In this document: positions 4,789 to 8,361 of the stretch, piece by piece
Layout: each line of letters begins with the position of its first letter
Position numbering within the stretch: position 1 is the first letter of the stretch
Assembly (NCBI GenBank): GCA_036388095.1
Contig: DASVSL010000089.1
Coordinates: 1 to 8,361, forward strand
DNA: 8,361 bases
Direction of reading: 5' to 3'
Source of the DNA: DASVSL01 sp036388095
Lineage (GTDB): Bacteria > Patescibacteriota > Saccharimonadia > Saccharimonadales > Saccharimonadaceae
The notes under the pieces: generated by a model
What the model was told of the DNA's origin: nothing
Database searches by the model: none
What the model saw: only the letters and a program-made list of their open reading frames with translations
Program-made: the position numbers and the translations under genes

Positions 4789-6981
4789 TTAGCGACTTAG
4801 TTGAGGGTTGATTTCGGTCAGGGCACCGGTGATCGTTTTGACTGGTACACCGCTAGCCTTGACGGCTTTCATCTGGGAATCGAAGCCGGTGATGGTCGTG
4901 TCGTATGGACCCGGGTTCGTAGCAACGCGGTGGTATACCAGCACCAGCCATGTCTTGTCGGCTTTTGCTTTCTTTACCCAGCCATCGACTTCTGCCGGTG
5001 TTGTGGTGTTAAGGACGTTCTGAACTTTCAGGCGGCTGACATCGAAGTTGTCTTTGCTATTGTAGCCGGTATCAACGGTTCGGTGAACAGTGTAGTAGTT
5101 CATGATACGAGCTTTGACATTGGCGTTGTACGCGCCGTACGGTGTCGCAAAGTAGTTGATCTTGTGCCCAGGGAAGTAGCTACGCATGTACGTTTGCGAA
5201 TCACGGAGTTCGCTCTCGAGTTTGCTGGCGCTCAGCGTCGTCAGGTCTGGGTGGGTAATACTATGCGAGCCCATTTCGTGTCCGGCATTGACGAACTTGT
5301 TCATCGTCGTTTTGCTGTTAGGCACACTTGGGTTTTGCATAAACGTCGTTGCGTAGAACTGGTTACTCTTGACGCCGTACTTCTGCATGATTGGCAGGGC
5401 AGTGCTGGCATTGATTTCCCAGCTATCGTCGAATGTCAGTGTGACGAGGCCCTGGTTAAAACCGACGACTTTGTATGGTTCAATCGCGTAATCATCAACC
5501 TGCAGTGTTCCGGCTCGTGAAATCATGTGGAAGATCGTCAGGCTGACGGCTCCGGCTGGAACCTGGAAGCTCGCGTTGTACTGAGTCCAGTCGGCTGCGG
5601 CAGGGGCAGTCGGCATTTCCATGTACTGCGTGACTCCGTCGGCGTTCGATACGGCAGCGATAACGCGGCTGTCGACGCTGGCTTTGTAGTAGTCGACGAA
5701 TTTGTATTCAGCACCTGGCGTCAGGGCAATCGGGTTAAAGTACCACTTTGCGTCGCCGTCGGTGTACTGGCTGATGGCAACCTTGGCACTACGAGTACCG
5801 CTACGGCCGTTTGCTTCGTAGGTGAACTTAGCGTCGTTAGCACCCCAGCTGCTCGTCGCCCAACCGGTTGGCAGGCCGCCGTTTGAGCTTTCAAACGAAG
5901 CGTTGGCGATGGCTGTATTAGGTTGCGGAGTCACGTCTTGGGCGTAGAGACCGAAGTTGTCGACCCAGAGCTGACCATTTTTCTCAAGAAAGTTGAAGAC
6001 GGTAAGCTGCGTTGCGTTCGCCGGAGCGACGATCTGCTGCGTCTGTTGTTTCCAGGTCGAGCTGACAGGGTTGGTCGCGATCCACTGGTAGAAGTACGTA
6101 CCGTCAGTCAGTGTAAAGCGGGCCATTGTCTGGTGTTCGGCGGTCGAACGGTACCAGTTGGTGTACCGATAGGTTTCGCCACCTTTGATCGTAACGGCGT
6201 TAAAGTACCACTTGGCGTCACCGCTTGCGTAGCTGTTAACTTGCGTGCTCAGGCTGCGTGAACCCTCTTGGCCTGGTGTCGCAACCGTAAAGGCAGCAGT
6301 GTTGGTGCCCCATTTATTGCTGCTCCAGCCGTTAACGATCGAACCATTGACGGTTTCGGCACTAGGGTTAGGAATCAGGTTGTTATCGGTGTTTGGTGGT
6401 GTAACAGCGTCTTCGTACAAGCTGTAGTTATCAACGCTCAGCGTGCCGTTTTGGCGTAGGTTGTGAAAAACCGTTACGCTAGCCACGTCACTTGGCGTCG
6501 TCAGGCTATAGCTTGTCGAGCGCCAGGTTGAGCTGGTAGGGTTATCACCCAGCCAGACATAGCTGACAGCACCAGCCGTATTGGTGTACCGTGCGATCGT
6601 TTCAGTGTCGACGGTCGCTTTGTAGTAGTTACTAAACGTATAGCTCTTTGATGGCTGAACTTTGACATCGCCAAAGTACCACTTCGCGTCGCCGTCTTGG
6701 TAATTGCTGACATTGACGGTTGCGCCTTGCGTGCCGTCCTGACCAGCGACATCGAGCGTATGGGTTGCAGTGTTTGTGCCCCACGCGCTGGTGTACCAGT
6801 TATCTGGCGTTGTGCTACCGACCGCAAGCGACGGGTTAGCGATCAGGTTGGTTTGATCGGCTGCTAAGGTAGGGAGAATCGGCATAATAGCCGTTACTGC
6901 TTGCGCCAAGACGAAGATGATCGTCACGGCAAGTAATCGTGGTGAGAGGTGACTGAGTTTAGCTAGAGTGAAATGTTTCAT
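4789..6981 (-). CDS. Secreted polysaccharide deacetylase (NodB domain) with three N-terminal carbohydrate-binding-like modules
   Basis: 730 residues. A signal peptide or anchor (basic start, hydrophobic 17-36, likely cleavage near LAA at 39-41) is followed by three modules of about 146 residues (45-190, 202-347, 357-502). A NodB homology domain (about 508-725) completes the protein. NodB-type enzymes remove N- or O-acetyl groups from glycans such as peptidoglycan, chitin or poly-N-acetylglucosamine. Seen in the domain: TFDD (516-519), with Asp 518 as base and Asp 519 as metal ligand; HSITH, with His 573 and His 577 as ligands; FATPYG (611-616), which lacks the arginine of the common RxPY form; and LVLVYHRV, with His 684. 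The catalytic set is therefore otherwise complete. A strong promoter precedes the ATG, and the sortase gene follows immediately. The C-terminus has no LPxTG, so it is probably secreted or held by its N-terminal helix. The substrate is unknown. Confidence 0.93.
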   Translation of the reverse strand: MKHFTLAKLSHLSPRLLAVTIIFVLAQAVTAIMPILPTLAADQTNLIANPSLAVGSTTPDNWYTSAWGTNTATHTLDVAGQDGTQGATVNVSNYQDGDAKWYFGDVKVQPSKSYTFSNYYKATVDTETIARYTNTAGAVSYVWLGDNPTSSTWRSTSYSLTTPSDVASVTVFHNLRQNGTLSVDNYSLYEDAVTPPNTDNNLIPNPSAETVNGSIVNGWSSNKWGTNTAAFTVATPGQEGSRSLSTQVNSYASGDAKWYFNAVTIKGGETYRYTNWYRSTAEHQTMARFTLTDGTYFYQWIATNPVSSTWKQQTQQIVAPANATQLTVFNFLEKNGQLWVDNFGLYAQDVTPQPNTAIANASFESSNGGLPTGWATSSWGANDAKFTYEANGRSGTRSAKVAISQYTDGDAKWYFNPIALTPGAEYKFVDYYKASVDSRVIAAVSNADGVTQYMEMPTAPAAADWTQYNASFQVPAGAVSLTIFHMISRAGTLQVDDYAIEPYKVVGFNQGLVTLTFDDSWEINASTALPIMQKYGVKSNQFYATTFMQNPSVPNSKTTMNKFVNAGHEMGSHSITHPDLTTLSASKLESELRDSQTYMRSYFPGHKINYFATPYGAYNANVKARIMNYYTVHRTVDTGYNSKDNFDVSRLKVQNVLNTTTPAEVDGWVKKAKADKTWLVLVYHRVATNPGPYDTTITGFDSQMKAVKASGVPVKTITGALTEINPQLSR
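5476..5913 (-). repeat. Third CBM-like module of the deacetylase (residues 357-502)
   Basis: Starts with IANASFE, has a GWATSSWG turn, contains the invariant GDAKWYF and ends with LQVDDYAI. It is the most divergent of the three copies and leads directly into the catalytic domain. The fold is probably a CBM4/9-type beta-sandwich, inferred from the NxSFE and VDD patterns. Confidence 0.7.
5941..6378 (-). repeat. Second CBM-like module of the deacetylase (residues 202-347)
   Basis: Starts with IPNPSAE, has GWSSNKWG, contains GDAKWYF and ends with LWVDNFGLY. It aligns end to end with module 1 without large gaps. Confidence 0.7.
6412..6849 (-). repeat. First CBM-like module of the deacetylase (residues 45-190)
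   Basis: Starts with IANPSLA, has NWYTSAWG, contains GDAKWYF and ends with LSVDNYSLY. It follows the signal peptide directly. Confidence 0.7.
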
Positions 6982-6990
6982 AATATATCC

Positions 6991-7019
6991 ATTGTATCAT
7001 AGTTTAGTATAGTTGTCAA
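6991..7019 (-). promoter_or_regulatory. Consensus sigma-70-type promoter of the deacetylase-sortase unit
   Basis: Minus strand: TTGACA (7014-7019), exactly 17 bases of spacer, TACAAT (6991-6996) with a TGA extension. The -35 is perfect and the -10 matches at 5 of 6. Only nine bases separate the -10 from the ATG, so the mRNA leader should be about 2-3 bases. The promoter fills the gap after the glycosyltransferase stop codon. Confidence 0.85.
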
Positions 7020-7023
7020 TACA

Positions 7024-8340
7024 TTATGCCATCGTAGGCTTATAACGTCGACCTTCCGTGCCCCAAATACCGTGTTTCAATTTGTGACGGCGAAGAATAA
7101 ATACTTCGAACACCGCTTTGAAAAAGAGGTACATATTGAGCCAACGCATGGCGTAGATGTTCGGGAAGGCGCTCAGGATGTCCCAGCGTTTGCTCGCACT
7201 GGCTGCGGCCACCACCATGCTAAAGGTAAAGATCACATCGGCGACGAACATCACGGCCAGTGCGACCCAGTTTCCTGTGGCAAAAATGATTGCCGGGACA
7301 AAGATAAAGAAGTTGACGGCGTAGAAGAACGAGACGGCCAGCTGGTAGGCGATGTAGGCATCGATTTTACCAAGACGCATTCCTAAATTGTGGCGCTGCA
7401 TGACCTGCATGAAGCCACGGTTCCAGCGCTCGACCTGCTTTACATAGTCGCCGAGGTCCTTCGGATCTTGGGTCAACGCAGTAATACCAGGTACGAACTG
7501 AATCTTGCCAAGTTTTTGGCGGTGGATCTGAACGGTGACATCGAAGTCCTCGGTCATACTACCGGCGTTAAAGTCGACTTTTTCAAAAACGTCTGATCGG
7601 AAACAGCTAGTGGCACCAGGAATGATCGGAATGACACCGAACAGTGTCTGGAAACGACGCATCATTTCCATGCCGATGGTGTACTCGTACACCCGGCACT
7701 GAGAGATGATTCCGCCTGGCTGGCTCTTGATGTAGCCAGTGACAGCTGCGTGGCTCGGGTCGAGTTCGCGCTTCAGCACGTCGAAGTAATCGGCGCTAAA
7801 GCTACCGTCAGCATCGGCGATGTGCACCCATTCATAGCGCTTCGTCAGGTTAAAGTGAGCGGTACCGCGCATCAGAGCGAGGCCCTTGCCGCTGCGGCCG
7901 ACTTTTTTGACGTTTTTACGGGGGAGTAAGCCGCGGGCCAGTTTGCTGGTGGCATCGGTCGAATTGTCGTCAACGACATAGATGTGTTCGCGTGGCTGGC
8001 CTGAACGGATAGCGGAGCGAATCGTGTTTTCGATCACAAGTTCTTCATTGTGCGCAGCGATCAGTAGAGCAACTTTTTCACGGGGTTGGGCTGCTTCTAC
8101 GTTTGCATCAGCGTCTTCAACCATGACTTGTTCAATGAATTCGTCGAGTTCGGCTTCGAGCTTGGTGTGCGTTTCGTGCTCGCTACCATATTCTTCAACG
8201 AGCTGAAGTTTCAGCAGCTCGTATGGGTCTGCGTTGTCCGGTGCCATTTGCACAAGGACAGGTGCGTGATCGTCCGTAATGCGTGGCTGGACCGTCAGGG
8301 CACGGTCTTGTGTCGGCGTAAAGTGCCGTTCTGTGGCCAA
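7024..8340 (-). CDS. Processive family 2 membrane glycosyltransferase (PgaC/NodC/HasA-like)
   Basis: 438 residues from the TTG at 8338-8340. It likely polymerises a surface polysaccharide from a nucleotide sugar at the cytoplasmic face of the membrane. The GT-A domain starts with VALLIAAHNEE (about 90-100). DDNS (124-127), DADG (176-179), the TED base motif (263-265) and QVERW (302-306, the QxxRW of processive synthases) are all present, so it should be active. Two membrane helices follow (331-353, 357-379), then an interfacial or third segment (about 398-415) and a basic tail. The first 85 residues are unusual: polar and then acidic (about 40-83), probably coiled-coil, with no N-terminal membrane helix. 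The reading frame stays open for seven more codons to the window end and TTG has no Shine-Dalgarno, so the true start may lie outside. A -10-like element just before the TTG favours it. The next gene is a deacetylase, as in poly-N-acetylglucosamine systems, but the sugar is unknown. Confidence 0.88.
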   Translation of the reverse strand: MATERHFTPTQDRALTVQPRITDDHAPVLVQMAPDNADPYELLKLQLVEEYGSEHETHTKLEAELDEFIEQVMVEDADANVEAAQPREKVALLIAAHNEELVIENTIRSAIRSGQPREHIYVVDDNSTDATSKLARGLLPRKNVKKVGRSGKGLALMRGTAHFNLTKRYEWVHIADADGSFSADYFDVLKRELDPSHAAVTGYIKSQPGGIISQCRVYEYTIGMEMMRRFQTLFGVIPIIPGATSCFRSDVFEKVDFNAGSMTEDFDVTVQIHRQKLGKIQFVPGITALTQDPKDLGDYVKQVERWNRGFMQVMQRHNLGMRLGKIDAYIAYQLAVSFFYAVNFFIFVPAIIFATGNWVALAVMFVADVIFTFSMVVAAASASKRWDILSAFPNIYAMRWLNMYLFFKAVFEVFILRRHKLKHGIWGTEGRRYKPTMA

Positions 8341-8347
8341 CGAAGTA

Positions 8348-8356
8348 TGTGTACCA
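8348..8356 (-). promoter_or_regulatory. Possible extended -10 element before the glycosyltransferase
   Basis: Minus strand TGG-TACACA (the hexamer is 8348-8353) lies seven bases before the TTG at 8340. It has the same layout as the elements before the transporter and deacetylase genes. The -35 position would be outside the window, and the hexamer matches consensus at only 3 of 6. Confidence 0.3.
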
Positions 8357-8361
8357 TGATC

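Noticed and set aside
4789..4850. Looking for a cell-wall sorting signal at the C-terminus of the deacetylase because the sortase is adjacent
   Set aside because: The C-terminus ends in NPQLSR with no LPxTG, hydrophobic helix or basic tail, so it is not a standard sortase substrate.
4801..5520. 239-codon plus-strand open frame
   Set aside because: Antisense to the NodB domain, whose TFDD, HxxxH and LxxH motifs prove the minus-strand reading; the plus translation shows no recognisable features.

Overview
All convincing genes in this window lie on the minus strand, so the biological reading order runs from the right end to the left end. The DNA is of intermediate GC content. Genes start with ATG, GTG or probably TTG. 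The set (processive family 2 glycosyltransferase, secreted NodB-type deacetylase with three surface modules, sortase, VIT1/CCC1 metal transporter, T4SS-like membrane genes) fits a monoderm bacterium. I favour Candidatus Saccharibacteria (Patescibacteria), with an actinobacterium as the main alternative. This is inferred from gene content and style, not from a marker gene.

Right half (about 4124-8361), cell-surface block. A membrane glycosyltransferase resembling PgaC/NodC/HasA-type synthases (7024-8340) is followed by a secreted polysaccharide deacetylase with three tandem carbohydrate-binding-like modules (4789-6981). A sortase (4124-4786) starts two bases after the deacetylase stop. A textbook sigma-70-type promoter sits between the glycosyltransferase and the deacetylase, and a strong hairpin terminator follows the sortase. 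The likely theme is synthesis, deacetylation and anchoring of surface glycans or proteins. The deacetylase-sortase pair forms one transcription unit.

Middle (about 3272-4050). A stand-alone VIT1/CCC1-family iron/manganese transporter has its own extended -10 promoter just before its ATG. Below it lies an AT-rich stretch of about 280 bases without a gene. This stretch carries candidate promoters and several hairpins, and probably forms a long leader for the next operon.

Left part (1-2987), a conjugation or T4SS-like module. The order is: a membrane-anchored ParA/MinD-like protein with a degenerate P-loop; a 91-residue two-helix VirB2/DUF6112-like pilin candidate bracketed by two stem-loops; a polytopic VirB6/TrbL (SCO6881-like) protein; and the first 74 residues of a two-helix membrane protein (SCO6880-like) cut by the window edge. 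The order resembles actinobacterial conjugative-element clusters. The VirB4-type ATPase expected next would lie beyond position 1.

Two styles of gene start coexist. Surface and transporter genes show TGnTAC-type -10 elements 7-9 bases before the start codon (near-leaderless mRNAs), whereas the T4SS genes have clear Shine-Dalgarno sequences. No tRNA, rRNA, IS element, CRISPR array or attachment site was seen.
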